A stretch of DNA of 64,000 nt from an uncultured Mucilaginibacter sp. (GTDB lineage Bacteria; Bacteroidota; Bacteroidia; Sphingobacteriales; Sphingobacteriaceae): NCBI RefSeq assembly GCF_946479965.1, contig NZ_CAMLHX010000002.1:1-64000 (forward strand). The letters are read 5' to 3'. Positions 16,488 through 23,870 of the stretch are shown one piece after another. The notes under the pieces are model-generated. The model was not told where the DNA came from, made no database searches, and saw nothing but the letters and a program-made list of their open reading frames with translations. Position 1 is the first letter of the stretch; every line of letters begins with the position of its first letter. Position numbers and translations under genes: made by a program.

Positions 16488-18659
16488 TTGAAAAATAACA
16501 TTTCATATTACACCAGGTCAATACTAAACAGTTATGCAATCCTGTTCTTTTCGCAGAACCGGGTGTTGGCGGTACTGCTGTTGCTGGTGTCTTTTTTTAA
16601 TCCGGCTGCCGGATTAGCCGGCCTGTTAGCCACTTGTGCGGCTATAGCGCTGGTTAGCCTGCTGGGTTATAACCGCGAAAGCACACAAACCGGCCTTTAT
16701 AGCTTCAATGCCTTATTGTTGGGTATAGGTTTCGGTACTTTTTATAATTACAACAACGCATTTTGGCTGTGGCTATTAGCGGCTTGCCTGCTTGTTGTTA
16801 CACTTACAGTTGTGCTTACCGCATTGCTTGGTAAATATGGTTTGCCCGTATTATCTATCCCGTTTATATTAACTTTTTGGGTGGTGCTGATAGCCGCTAA
16901 TGATTATCTGGGCATGGGCCTGCAGCAAAAAGAGAGCTATATGCTCACCGAACTAAACACCGGGGCCAATGCTTATGTTGTTGATTTCCTGTCGCGTTTA
17001 GATAAGATCGGTTTTGGTAAATATCCCGACTTATTTTTCCGGTCTGTGAGCTCCATATTTTTTCAAAACAGCGTAATAGCCGGCATAATAATGAGTTTAG
17101 GTCTGTTCATTCACTCCCGCATTGGTTTTAGTTTGTTGTGTATTGGCTTTGCCACAGCCTGCTTCTTCAATTACATCACCGGTATTTATCCCGAAGGAAT
17201 AAGCCATTACCATTTAGGAGCTAATTTTATGATGGTATCAGTAGCTATCGGTGGTTTTTTCCTAATCCCTTCATGGCGGTCATATCTATGGGCAATCATT
17301 ACTATACCTGTAGCATTTTTACTGGTAAATGCACTAACAAAAATATTGGTCATTTATAACCTGCCTGTTTTTTCATTGCCGTTTTGCCTGTTAACCATTG
17401 CGCTGCTGTATTTCTTTATGCTAAGGGTAAGCCCAGGCAAGCTTCAATTAACGCCCATACAGCATTATTCGCCAGAGAGCAACCTTTATCAATACGTTAA
17501 CGGCCAAGAGCGCCTGCAGGATTTAAAATACCTGCGTCTTAACCTGCCATTTATCGGCACATGGACAGTATCGCAGGGATACGATGGCGGGATCACTCAT
17601 CAGGATGAATGGGGTAAGGCGCTTGATTTTGTAATTACCGACGCGGACAATAAAACATATAGCGACACCGGCACCCGGGCGGAACATTTTTACTGCTTTA
17701 ACAAACCTGTTTTAGCTTGCGCAGGCGGCATTGTTGAAGAAGTGGTAAACCATATTGACGATAACCCAATAGGAACGGTAAATACTGGTCAAAACTGGGG
17801 AAACACCGTAGTAATAAAACATGTTGCGGGCTTCTTCACCAAGGTATCGCACTTAAAAAAACATTCTGTTAAAGTAAAGATAGGTGATTATGTAAACCAG
17901 GGAGACCTGCTGGGCTTATGCGGTAATTCGGGCCGTTCGCCTGAGCCACATTTACATTTCCAGGCACAGATAACGCCTTACATTGGCTCAAAGACTTTGG
18001 CCTACCCATTTGCTTACTATATCAGTGATAACGCCGGTACGCAAAAATTAAACAGTTTTCAAATTCCGGCCGAGGGGACTAAGGTGCAGCCCGTTGATAT
18101 AAACACACAATTAAAACAGGCATTTACATGGCAACCGGGCTACAGCGCCATATTAACCGGTAGCGATGGTAAAACCGAAAGGGTTGAAGTTTTTACAGAT
18201 GCCTATAATCATACTTATCTGGTAAGTAAAGAAACCGGCGCTTCAATTTACTTTATAAACAATGGCACAACCTTGTATTTTACAGGGTTTTACGGTAGCA
18301 AGCGTTCGTTGCTTTACTATTTTTACCTGGCTGCTTACAAGGTTGTTTTTACTGCTGATAATAATATCATTGCCCATGATGTTTATCCGCTGCAAGTAAA
18401 AAGTTTTGGGGCAGGACTTTGGATCCATGACCTGATCGCACCTTTCTATCAATTTATCAGATACAGCCATCAAAGCCATAGCGATTACAGTCAACAGCAA
18501 TTAGTTATCACCGCACAGGGCTATAAAGAGATCTCAGGCATTAAAAAGCAGGTGATGGATGCTAATATTCTTATCGCGGATAATACCCTTAAATCATTTA
18601 TGATCAACTTAAACGGCGAATCAACAACGGTACAATGGCAAACAGAAAATATTTTTTAG
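16488..18659 (+). CDS. Urea-transporter domain fused to M23 metallopeptidase domain
   Basis: 723 residues from a TTG start; no ATG is in frame near the first helix. Residues about 1-320 are a urea-transporter (UT) membrane domain with the repeat signatures YSFNALLLGIGFG and LPVLSIPFILTFW. Residues about 360-500 are an M23 (lysostaphin/LytM-type) domain with His371 and Asp380 in ITHQDEWGKALDF and His488/His490 in PEPHLHF, so its zinc site is complete. The last 210 residues are beta-rich and unassigned. M23 enzymes cut cell-wall peptide bridges, whereas UT proteins pass urea or similar small amides. The start is 10 bases after the decarboxylase stop and the end overlaps the next gene by 25 bases. 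Confidence 0.82.
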   Translation: MKNNISYYTRSILNSYAILFFSQNRVLAVLLLLVSFFNPAAGLAGLLATCAAIALVSLLGYNRESTQTGLYSFNALLLGIGFGTFYNYNNAFWLWLLAACLLVVTLTVVLTALLGKYGLPVLSIPFILTFWVVLIAANDYLGMGLQQKESYMLTELNTGANAYVVDFLSRLDKIGFGKYPDLFFRSVSSIFFQNSVIAGIIMSLGLFIHSRIGFSLLCIGFATACFFNYITGIYPEGISHYHLGANFMMVSVAIGGFFLIPSWRSYLWAIITIPVAFLLVNALTKILVIYNLPVFSLPFCLLTIALLYFFMLRVSPGKLQLTPIQHYSPESNLYQYVNGQERLQDLKYLRLNLPFIGTWTVSQGYDGGITHQDEWGKALDFVITDADNKTYSDTGTRAEHFYCFNKPVLACAGGIVEEVVNHIDDNPIGTVNTGQNWGNTVVIKHVAGFFTKVSHLKKHSVKVKIGDYVNQGDLLGLCGNSGRSPEPHLHFQAQITPYIGSKTLAYPFAYYISDNAGTQKLNSFQIPAEGTKVQPVDINTQLKQAFTWQPGYSAILTGSDGKTERVEVFTDAYNHTYLVSKETGASIYFINNGTTLYFTGFYGSKRSLLYYFYLAAYKVVFTADNNIIAHDVYPLQVKSFGAGLWIHDLIAPFYQFIRYSHQSHSDYSQQQLVITAQGYKEISGIKKQVMDANILIADNTLKSFMINLNGESTTVQWQTENIF

Positions 18660-19816
18660 CAGTATTATTTATGGTTTGTTGTTATGTGGCAAGGGCCCAA
18701 ACTATCAGCTTTCAGCAAGTTGACAGCACATCGTATGCACAATACTCAGAGGGTAACTGGAAGAGTTTAATTGCATACGGCAACACCGCCATTAATGCAG
18801 GGGTAGATTATCCGACTTTACGGCTTCGCATGGGTTATGCCGAGTTAATGACGGAAAATTACCAGGGAGCGTTAACACAATATCAACAGGTTTTAAAAAT
18901 GGACGCTTATAACCAAACAGCCCGTTATTTCAGTTACTTATGCAACAAATATCTGGATAATAATTACACAGCATCCTACCATGCTTCGTTTGTGGATACT
19001 GCTGTACTTAATAAGGAAAAGATAACAGCGTTTGGCTTATTAACAGCAGGCTTAGAGACCGGGATTAAAATGCCTGCCAACAGCAACCGTGGCAAGGGTA
19101 GTTATACCCGCGCTTCGTTAAGTAACCGCTTAGGCTGGAAATTGCAGCTGGATCAATCGGTAGCTTATTATAATCAGTCTATTACCGCTAACGTTACCCC
19201 TAATCCTACTACGCCTGTTAATACCACTTTCTCCAATCAGCAGTTTGAATATTATGGCAAACTGGGCTATACCGTTAACAGCCAGTTGACTTTATTAGGC
19301 GCTTATCACTATTTAAATACAAGTTACGGCGCTGTTGGCTTCCAAAGTCACATCGGGCTTTTGGGCTTAAAATATTCAGCATCCTATTTTAGTTTACAGG
19401 CGGATGCCAGTTACAGCAATATTACCGGCAACCGTATATCACAATTTAACGGACAACTGACGATTTACCCCTTAGGTAACTTAAACCTGTATACCATCAG
19501 TCGGGTTGCAGTTCAAAGCGGCGATGTACAACAAACCATATTTAACCAGGCAGTCGGCTTTAAAGTGGCTAAACAATTTTGGCTGGAGGCCTCTGCCGCA
19601 TTTGGCGCTATGAACAATTACCTGGAAGCCGATGCCTTATATGTTTATAATGCCATTGACCTTACCAAACAAAAAGCGGGTGCAACTGTGTTCCACACGC
19701 TTGGCAAGCATGCTGTCGTACACCTTAATTACACTTTTGAACAAAAACAGGACTATTACTTAAACAATGATTATAACCAAAATTCAATAACCGGAGGATT
19801 TACATGGAAATTTTAA
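18635..19816 (+). CDS. YaiO-like TPR plus outer-membrane beta-barrel protein
   Basis: 393 residues with a signal peptide of about 21 residues (CCYVARAQ). Residues about 30-115 form two or three TPR-like helical pairs (LRLRMGYAELMTENYQGALT). Residues about 150-393 are alternating strands of a barrel ending in ITGGFTWKF with a C-terminal Phe, the usual outer-membrane insertion signal. This matches YaiO-type outer-membrane proteins. Its overlap of 25 bases with the urea-transporter/M23 gene ties it to the operon. It probably provides the outer-membrane part of whatever the operon makes or moves. Confidence 0.65.
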   Translation: MANRKYFLAVLFMVCCYVARAQTISFQQVDSTSYAQYSEGNWKSLIAYGNTAINAGVDYPTLRLRMGYAELMTENYQGALTQYQQVLKMDAYNQTARYFSYLCNKYLDNNYTASYHASFVDTAVLNKEKITAFGLLTAGLETGIKMPANSNRGKGSYTRASLSNRLGWKLQLDQSVAYYNQSITANVTPNPTTPVNTTFSNQQFEYYGKLGYTVNSQLTLLGAYHYLNTSYGAVGFQSHIGLLGLKYSASYFSLQADASYSNITGNRISQFNGQLTIYPLGNLNLYTISRVAVQSGDVQQTIFNQAVGFKVAKQFWLEASAAFGAMNNYLEADALYVYNAIDLTKQKAGATVFHTLGKHAVVHLNYTFEQKQDYYLNNDYNQNSITGGFTWKF

Positions 19817-20427
19817 GAAAAGCATTTTTTGCCGTTGGGCTACTTTATATCGCTACATCAGCATATTCGCAAAGCAGCTCGGCAGCTATGCAAAAAGCGT
19901 TTCGGAGCAGTTATGCTAACGAAACAAAAAAAAGTTATCAGGCTGCTATTGCTGATATAACGCCCTACTATGCCGATAGCAATTATGAGCTTAACTTACG
20001 CCTGGGCTGGCTTCACTATCTGAATAATAATTACACTTCGGCACAAAACTATTATGTAAAAGCAACTAAACTGAAACCCAATTCAATAGAGGCGAAATTT
20101 GGTTACATAAAGGTATTATCAATACTGGCAAGCTGGGATAAAGTACTTGAGCAATATAACGCCATCCTTAAAATAGACCCTCAAAATACCCAGGCTAATT
20201 ACTGGACGGGTATGATTAATTATAACCGTAAACAATATGATGCCGCTATTAAATACTTCAGCAAAGTAGTGGCGCTCTACCCTTTTGATTATGACGGCAC
20301 ACACATGTTAGGTTGGAGCTACCTGATGACGGGCCGTAAAGCCGACGCGCGCGCTTGTTTTGAAAGGGGTTTGTTGATAAAACCTGATGATGCTTCGTAC
20401 ACTGATGGTCTGAATAAAGCGAATTAG
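19804..20427 (+). CDS. Secreted TPR-repeat protein
   Basis: 207 residues: signal peptide of about 22 residues (TSAYSQ) followed by four to five TPR units (LNLRLGWLHYLNNNYTSAQN, and AIKYFSKVVALYPFDYDGTH further on). A clear GGAGG lies 6-7 bases before the ATG, unusual in this weakly Shine-Dalgarno-dependent phylum. The start overlaps the previous gene by 13 bases. As last gene of the operon it is probably a periplasmic scaffold for the barrel protein. Confidence 0.75.
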   Translation: MEILRKAFFAVGLLYIATSAYSQSSSAAMQKAFRSSYANETKKSYQAAIADITPYYADSNYELNLRLGWLHYLNNNYTSAQNYYVKATKLKPNSIEAKFGYIKVLSILASWDKVLEQYNAILKIDPQNTQANYWTGMINYNRKQYDAAIKYFSKVVALYPFDYDGTHMLGWSYLMTGRKADARACFERGLLIKPDDASYTDGLNKAN

Positions 20428-20450
20428 CTGGTTGATCTTTTGCTTTAAAC

Positions 20451-20483
20451 AAAAGCCTGTAAATAATATATTTACAGGCTTTT
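20451..20483 (+). terminator. Terminator closing the six-gene operon
   Basis: AAAAGCCTGTAAAT and ATTTACAGGCTTTT form a perfect 14-bp stem around an AATAT loop. It can also serve the convergent VOC gene. The stem sequence recurs at 23042 and, with changes, at 38826. Confidence 0.85.
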
Positions 20484-20505
20484 ACAAAATTTACCCCCTG
20501 CTTAT

Positions 20506-20937
20506 TTAAGCGTGACTTGGGTCAAACTCTATGATCCATTCAATACCGTATTTATCTCTGAACATGCCGGCATAAGTACCCCAGGGACTGTCGCCTATTT
20601 CCCCTTCTACATCTCCACCCGCGGATAATCCGTTAAATATTTTGTCCGCTTCTTCACGGCTTTCGGCAGCCACTGCTATTTTAGACCTGTTCTCGCTTTC
20701 GTTTACCGGCCCCATAAATTCAGGAACATCATTGGCTATTAACATATTGTGTTTACCAAGCGGTAAGGCAATGTGCATTATTTTGTTGGCTTCGCTTTCC
20801 GCAACCGTAAATTCTTCGCTTGCCAGGTCTTTGAAACGAACGACCTTTGCAAACTCGCCGCCAAAAACTGATTTGTAGAAAGTGAATGCTTCCTCAGCAT
20901 TGCCGTTAAAGTTGATCCAGGGATTTATTGCTCTCAT
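20506..20937 (-). CDS. VOC-family protein, PhnB-like
   Basis: 143 residues with a single-chain VOC (glyoxalase/bleomycin-resistance) fold of the PhnB type: INPWINFNGNAEEAFTFYKS at the start and KYGIEWIIEFDPSH at the end. Such proteins are often annotated as distant 3-demethylubiquinone methyltransferase-like, but their function is usually unknown. It is the third gene of an operon with ArsR and AHSA1 genes, 22 bases after the latter, a common trio. Confidence 0.85.
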   Translation of the reverse strand: MRAINPWINFNGNAEEAFTFYKSVFGGEFAKVVRFKDLASEEFTVAESEANKIMHIALPLGKHNMLIANDVPEFMGPVNESENRSKIAVAAESREEADKIFNGLSAGGDVEGEIGDSPWGTYAGMFRDKYGIEWIIEFDPSHA

Positions 20938-20959
20938 AGTTATTTTGTTAAAATGATTA

Positions 20960-21457
20960 TTATTTCTGTGTTAAGCTCGCCAGCAGTTCTTCCAGGTTCT
21001 TTAAGGTCATGGCGAAGCCTATTTTGAAGCCCTCTAATAATTTATCCAAACGCTCAAACGATTCATTAAAAATGGTAATGTCCACTTTGGTTATGCCATT
21101 TTGCTCGCTGAAATTGTAATCCCATTCAGAACCCGGCAGTTCACGGTTTTCGTCTTTATCAGAAAACGCGTTGTACATTTTAAAGTTGGTTTTCGGGGTA
21201 ATGGAAGTAAATTCCTGCACAGCCCAACGCTCCTGCCCGTCGGGACTTATCATGGCGTAAAATCTTCGCCCGCCCACTTCAAAATTCATATACTTGGTTT
21301 TGGCGCGCATAGGTGCCGGTGCACCCCATTGGTCGAGCAGTTCGGCCTTAGTAAAGGCATCCCATACCAAAGACTGTCCGGCATTAAATTCCCTGGTTAT
21401 ATAAACCATTTTAGCTGCCTTGTCAACGTTAAAATCAAATAGCAGATCGTTGTTCAT
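20960..21457 (-). CDS. SRPBCC/AHSA1-domain protein
   Basis: 165 residues of the START-like AHSA1 fold: [20 protein letters not shown] near the start, the middle strands with [18 protein letters not shown], and a long C-terminal helix ([20 protein letters not shown]) that closes the hydrophobic cavity. The family binds hydrophobic ligands or acts as an Hsp90-activator relative. It overlaps the ArsR-type regulator by 4 bases, so the two are co-expressed and the regulator's signal may be linked to this protein. Confidence 0.85.
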   Translation of the reverse strand: MNNDLLFDFNVDKAAKMVYITREFNAGQSLVWDAFTKAELLDQWGAPAPMRAKTKYMNFEVGGRRFYAMISPDGQERWAVQEFTSITPKTNFKMYNAFSDKDENRELPGSEWDYNFSEQNGITKVDITIFNESFERLDKLLEGFKIGFAMTLKNLEELLASLTQK

Positions 21458-21774
21458 TTTTCTTGTTGTTTAAGTGTTGATAATACTTTGTCGAGCTGGT
21501 TAAACTGAGTTTCCCAGTTTTGCCTCAATTGCGCTAACCAGTGGTCAAATTCCTGCATTTTTTGCACGCTAAAGTGATAATAGATCTCCCTGCCCCTTTG
21601 CTCCGGTTTGATCAATTCACATTCCTGCAATACCTTAATATGTTTTGATACGGCCTGCCGGCTCATATCAAACTTTTCGGCCATTACATTTGGCGTTAAT
21701 GCCTGTATAGTCAATAAAGTTAAAATGGCCCTCCGCGTCGGGTCAGCTATGGCCTGGAATATGTCTTGTTTCAT
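21454..21774 (-). CDS. ArsR-family winged-helix repressor
   Basis: 106 residues with a clean ArsR helix-turn-helix ([15 protein letters not shown], then [20 protein letters not shown]) and a wing ([10 protein letters not shown]). The metal-ligand Cys motif of ArsR/SmtB is absent, as is usual for regulators paired with AHSA1 proteins. Two identical dyads upstream (GCAAC-N6-GTTGC) are probable binding sites for autoregulation. Confidence 0.88.
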   Translation of the reverse strand: MKQDIFQAIADPTRRAILTLLTIQALTPNVMAEKFDMSRQAVSKHIKVLQECELIKPEQRGREIYYHFSVQKMQEFDHWLAQLRQNWETQFNQLDKVLSTLKQQEK

Positions 21775-21788
21775 TTTTTAAACATCAA

Positions 21789-21838
21789 TTGCGCAACCCG
21801 CAGGTTGCAAATATATATGCAACTTTTGAGTTGCGCAA
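21789..21838 (-). promoter_or_regulatory. Twin operators GCAAC-N6-GTTGC
   Basis: Two dyads with identical arms and spacer length, at 21793-21808 and 21819-21834, centres 26 bases apart. Both are extended by TTGC/GCAA on one side. They lie 19 bases upstream of the ArsR-type gene's ATG and are the likely binding sites of that repressor. Confidence 0.65.
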
Positions 21839-21909
21839 ATTTTATTTCAATTAAATTTAATTATGGCGCACTTAAGGCATTAATGGCCCTCGTTTTGCTT
21901 AATGGAGGT

Positions 21910-22272
21910 ATGAAGAGAAAAGTACTTGTAATTGAGGATGAACCCGTTATTGCCGAAATGATATGCATTATACTGGAAATGGAAGGGTTAAACGTGGTTA
22001 GCCTGGCTGATATGGGGACGGCAAGGCAAAAACTGCATAGTAATGAGATCGGATTAGTGCTGCTTGATCTCAATCTGAAGGGCGAAAGCGGGCGAACTAT
22101 ATGTGAATACATCAAAGGACAAGCCGACCTAAAACACATACCGGTCATCCTGGTTTCTGCCAATCTCGATCTGGAAAAGATAAAAATAGCCTGCGGTGCC
22201 GACGATCATATTGCAAAACCTTTTGAGCTGACAGATTTCACCAGTAAAGTAAGGCAATACGCTTTAAATTAG
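21910..22272 (+). CDS. Stand-alone response-regulator receiver
   Basis: 120 residues from the ATG at 21910. The open frame runs 144 bases further up, but that part has no receiver character and would cross the ArsR operators. The receiver has the acidic pair Glu9-Asp10, the phosphoacceptor Asp53 (LLDLNLKG) and the KPF lysine near the end. No output domain is present, so it acts by protein contact, like CheY or Spo0F. No kinase is adjacent. Confidence 0.8.
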   Translation: MKRKVLVIEDEPVIAEMICIILEMEGLNVVSLADMGTARQKLHSNEIGLVLLDLNLKGESGRTICEYIKGQADLKHIPVILVSANLDLEKIKIACGADDHIAKPFELTDFTSKVRQYALN

Positions 22273-22382
22273 TCGCTAAAGGGCCCGACTACCGGCCAGA
22301 CTTTCTCTGCGATCTTGGTGTTACTCTAAACGAGGTAATGCAATTTGCAGCAACCAATTTAAAACGAGTTTGTTTAATGCTT

Positions 22383-22970
22383 ATGGCAACGATCAATATC
22401 CTCGAACGCAAAACAGTGCCGGATACCCAGTATCCGTTAGAACAAATCAAATTTCAAAAACCCGACCTGGAAGGTGAAATGCACGACCAAACAAATGAAG
22501 TGTATTTCCGGCCTGATGCGGTTGCCGTACTGCTGGCCGATACAAAAGCCAAGACCTTCCTGCTCACCCGCCAGTTTCGCCTGCCTACCTTTCTTAATGG
22601 AAGGGAAACCGGTTACCTGGTTGAAACTTGTGCCGGTCTGATTGATGATGGCGAAACGCCGGAACAGGCAGCACTTAGGGAGGTTGAAGAAGAGACGGGT
22701 TATGCCGCCGGCAACCTGCAAAAAATAGGTGCTGTTTACACTTCGGCGGGCGGCCTTACTGAATATGTTCACCTATTTATGGCAACGTATGATAAAGATA
22801 AACAACACAGCGCAGGCGGTGGTAAAAAAGGCGAAGGCGAGGATATTGAACTTATTCACATAACATTTGACGAGGCCAAAGAAAAAACCCTGGCCGGCGC
22901 TATTAATGATGCTAAAACCATGCTTCTGCTACAGCATTTTTTTCTCCGTCATGACAAAGAAGGGTTATAA
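22383..22970 (+). CDS. NUDIX hydrolase, NudK/ADP-ribose pyrophosphatase-like
   Basis: 195 residues from the ATG at 22383; upstream in-frame starts at 22338 or 22377 would add up to 15 unconserved residues. The Nudix box is complete (GLIDDGETPEQAALREVEEE then TG, about 95-117). A preceding LLTRQFRLPT segment is typical of NudK-like sugar-nucleotide pyrophosphatases, which also carry the GGLTEYVHLF loop seen here. Substrate is probably ADP-ribose or a GDP-sugar. It is the last chromosomal gene before the island. Confidence 0.82.
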   Translation: MATINILERKTVPDTQYPLEQIKFQKPDLEGEMHDQTNEVYFRPDAVAVLLADTKAKTFLLTRQFRLPTFLNGRETGYLVETCAGLIDDGETPEQAALREVEEETGYAAGNLQKIGAVYTSAGGLTEYVHLFMATYDKDKQHSAGGGKKGEGEDIELIHITFDEAKEKTLAGAINDAKTMLLLQHFFLRHDKEGL

Positions 22971-23041
22971 AATTACCTTCGGCCGGTAGGCACTCAATAA
23001 AGCACCTTTTACAAACTTTTAATTTTTTTTATATTAAACAA

Positions 23042-23074
23042 AAAAGCCTATAAATTTTAGATTTACAGGCTTTT
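23042..23074 (-). terminator. Terminator at the left island border, probably the original tRNA-Ser terminator
   Basis: AAAAGCCTATAAAT / ATTTACAGGCTTTT, one mismatch in a 14-bp stem. It ends 9 bases before the att core. Before insertion it would have lain just downstream of tRNA-Ser(GCT). It can also end the NUDIX transcript. Confidence 0.7.
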
Positions 23075-23083
23075 GGCTATTTC

Positions 23084-23098
23084 GCGGTGAGGGAGGGA
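23084..23098 (+). repeat. attL-like core repeat
   Basis: Exact 15-base copy of the tRNA-Ser(GCT) 3' end found at 38882-38896. Sequence after it diverges at once from tRNA, as expected at the far end of an island. Confidence 0.7.
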
Positions 23099-23156
23099 AT
23101 TGCATCGCCTCTGAATACCGCTCTCATTCAATATCTTACAATGGATTTAATTCTTT

Positions 23157-23177
23157 ACTCACCGAATTACTCACCAC
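23157..23177 (-). repeat. Recombinase arm-like repeats, left end
   Basis: Two tandem ACTCACC units (minus strand GGTGAGTAATTCGGTGAGTA). The same arrangement, with one change (ACGCACC), occurs at about 38759-38779 beside the integrase gene. Paired repeats at both ends of an element suit integrase arm-binding sites. Confidence 0.5.
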
Positions 23178-23406
23178 TTTTATTGTACAGATTAATTGCA
23201 AATCTTATTAAGACAAATATAGCTATTTCCAATATGATCTAATGGCAAATAAAGTAAACAAATGTAAAGGCGAACAAAGGAATTTGGAGCAATCTACATT
23301 GTTTATCTCAATGCGGAAATCGAACTCCACTCTTAATCTTTATTTTATAATGCTTTACAAAAAGATTGTTATGTGTTCAGCGAATCACAAAATCCGATAT
23401 CTAATA

Positions 23407-23449
23407 TAGTGTACAAGTTTTTTTTGTAAAAAAAAGCACTTATACACTA
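23407..23449 (+). promoter_or_regulatory. Long hairpin upstream of kdp
   Basis: TAGTGTACAAGT and ACTTATACACTA pair with a single G-U position, continued by a run of eight T facing eight A. It forms a stem of about 20 bp and lies 240 bases before the kdp promoter. It might insulate kdp from left-hand transcription or form part of a control RNA. Confidence 0.5.
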
Positions 23450-23652
23450 AGAGCCTTGCTTCTCTTACAAACATATTTTTAGTAATTGATCGTGTGAGCT
23501 TGTGATCATCCTAATTAAACTCGCGCTCATATCTCTAACCACTTATTTTGACAATCAACCTTTTCATTTTGGAAGGGTTTTTTGCTTTAATTTCAAGGCG
23601 ATAAAATCATAAAGCACTGATTTTAAATAAGATAATTAGCTTTTTATTTTTT

Positions 23653-23668
23653 TGGTATCCCTTTGGCA
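23653..23668 (+). promoter_or_regulatory. Sigma54-type (-24/-12) promoter of the kdp operon
   Basis: TGGTATCCCTTTGGCA keeps the invariant GG and GC of sigma54 promoters at the exact spacing of the consensus TGGCAC-N5-TTGCA. It lies 25 bases before the first small kdp gene. The island itself encodes an NtrC-type activator with the sigma54-contact motif GAFTGA, which makes this site likely to be real. Confidence 0.65.
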
Positions 23669-23692
23669 TAGCCTGAATCAAAACGTAAAAAA

Positions 23693-23776
23693 ATGATCAC
23701 ACTACTGCTTTTGCTGGCCATGCTCATCTTCTGCTGGCTCATGTACAAATCCATTGACTGGTTCGAAAAAATCTAA
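23693..23776 (+). CDS. 27-residue membrane peptide at the head of the kdp operon
   Basis: The short frame MITLLLLLAMLIFCWLMYKS... ends in IDWFEKI. It is one hydrophobic helix followed by a short charged tail, much like KdpF in size and topology but distinct from the true KdpF that starts 4 bases after its stop. It lies just behind the sigma54-type promoter. It may be a second KdpF-like stabiliser of the KdpABC complex or a regulatory peptide. Confidence 0.6.
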   Translation: MITLLLLLAMLIFCWLMYKSIDWFEKI

Positions 23777-23780
23777 AACT

Positions 23781-23858
23781 ATGTTAGCACTATTCATCGT
23801 TTCCATTGCGGTATTCATATACATGGTATATGTGCTGCTGAACCCCGAAAAATTTTAA
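23781..23858 (+). CDS. kdpF: KdpF, small subunit of the potassium-transporting ATPase
   Basis: 25 residues: one membrane helix then the family ending YVLLNPEKF. KdpF is a single-helix peptide that stabilises the KdpFABC complex in the inner membrane. It lies 12 bases before kdpA, the normal gene order, and is too short for most gene finders. Confidence 0.85.
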   Translation: MLALFIVSIAVFIYMVYVLLNPEKF

Positions 23859-23870
23859 TTGTAAAACATC

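Larger units (their letters stand above)
22971..23692. other. Intergenic region spanning the island's left end and the kdp control region
   Basis: 722 bases without a gene. It holds, in order, a terminator (23042-23074), the 15-bp att core (23084-23098), arm-like repeats (23157-23177), a long hairpin (23407-23449), a dyad TGATC-N12-GATCA (23487-23508) and the sigma54-type promoter (23653-23668). Confidence 0.7.

Noticed and set aside
23084..23130. Second, degraded tRNA-Ser gene
   Set aside because: Only 15 bases match the tRNA; the rest cannot fold as a tRNA. An att duplicate explains it better.
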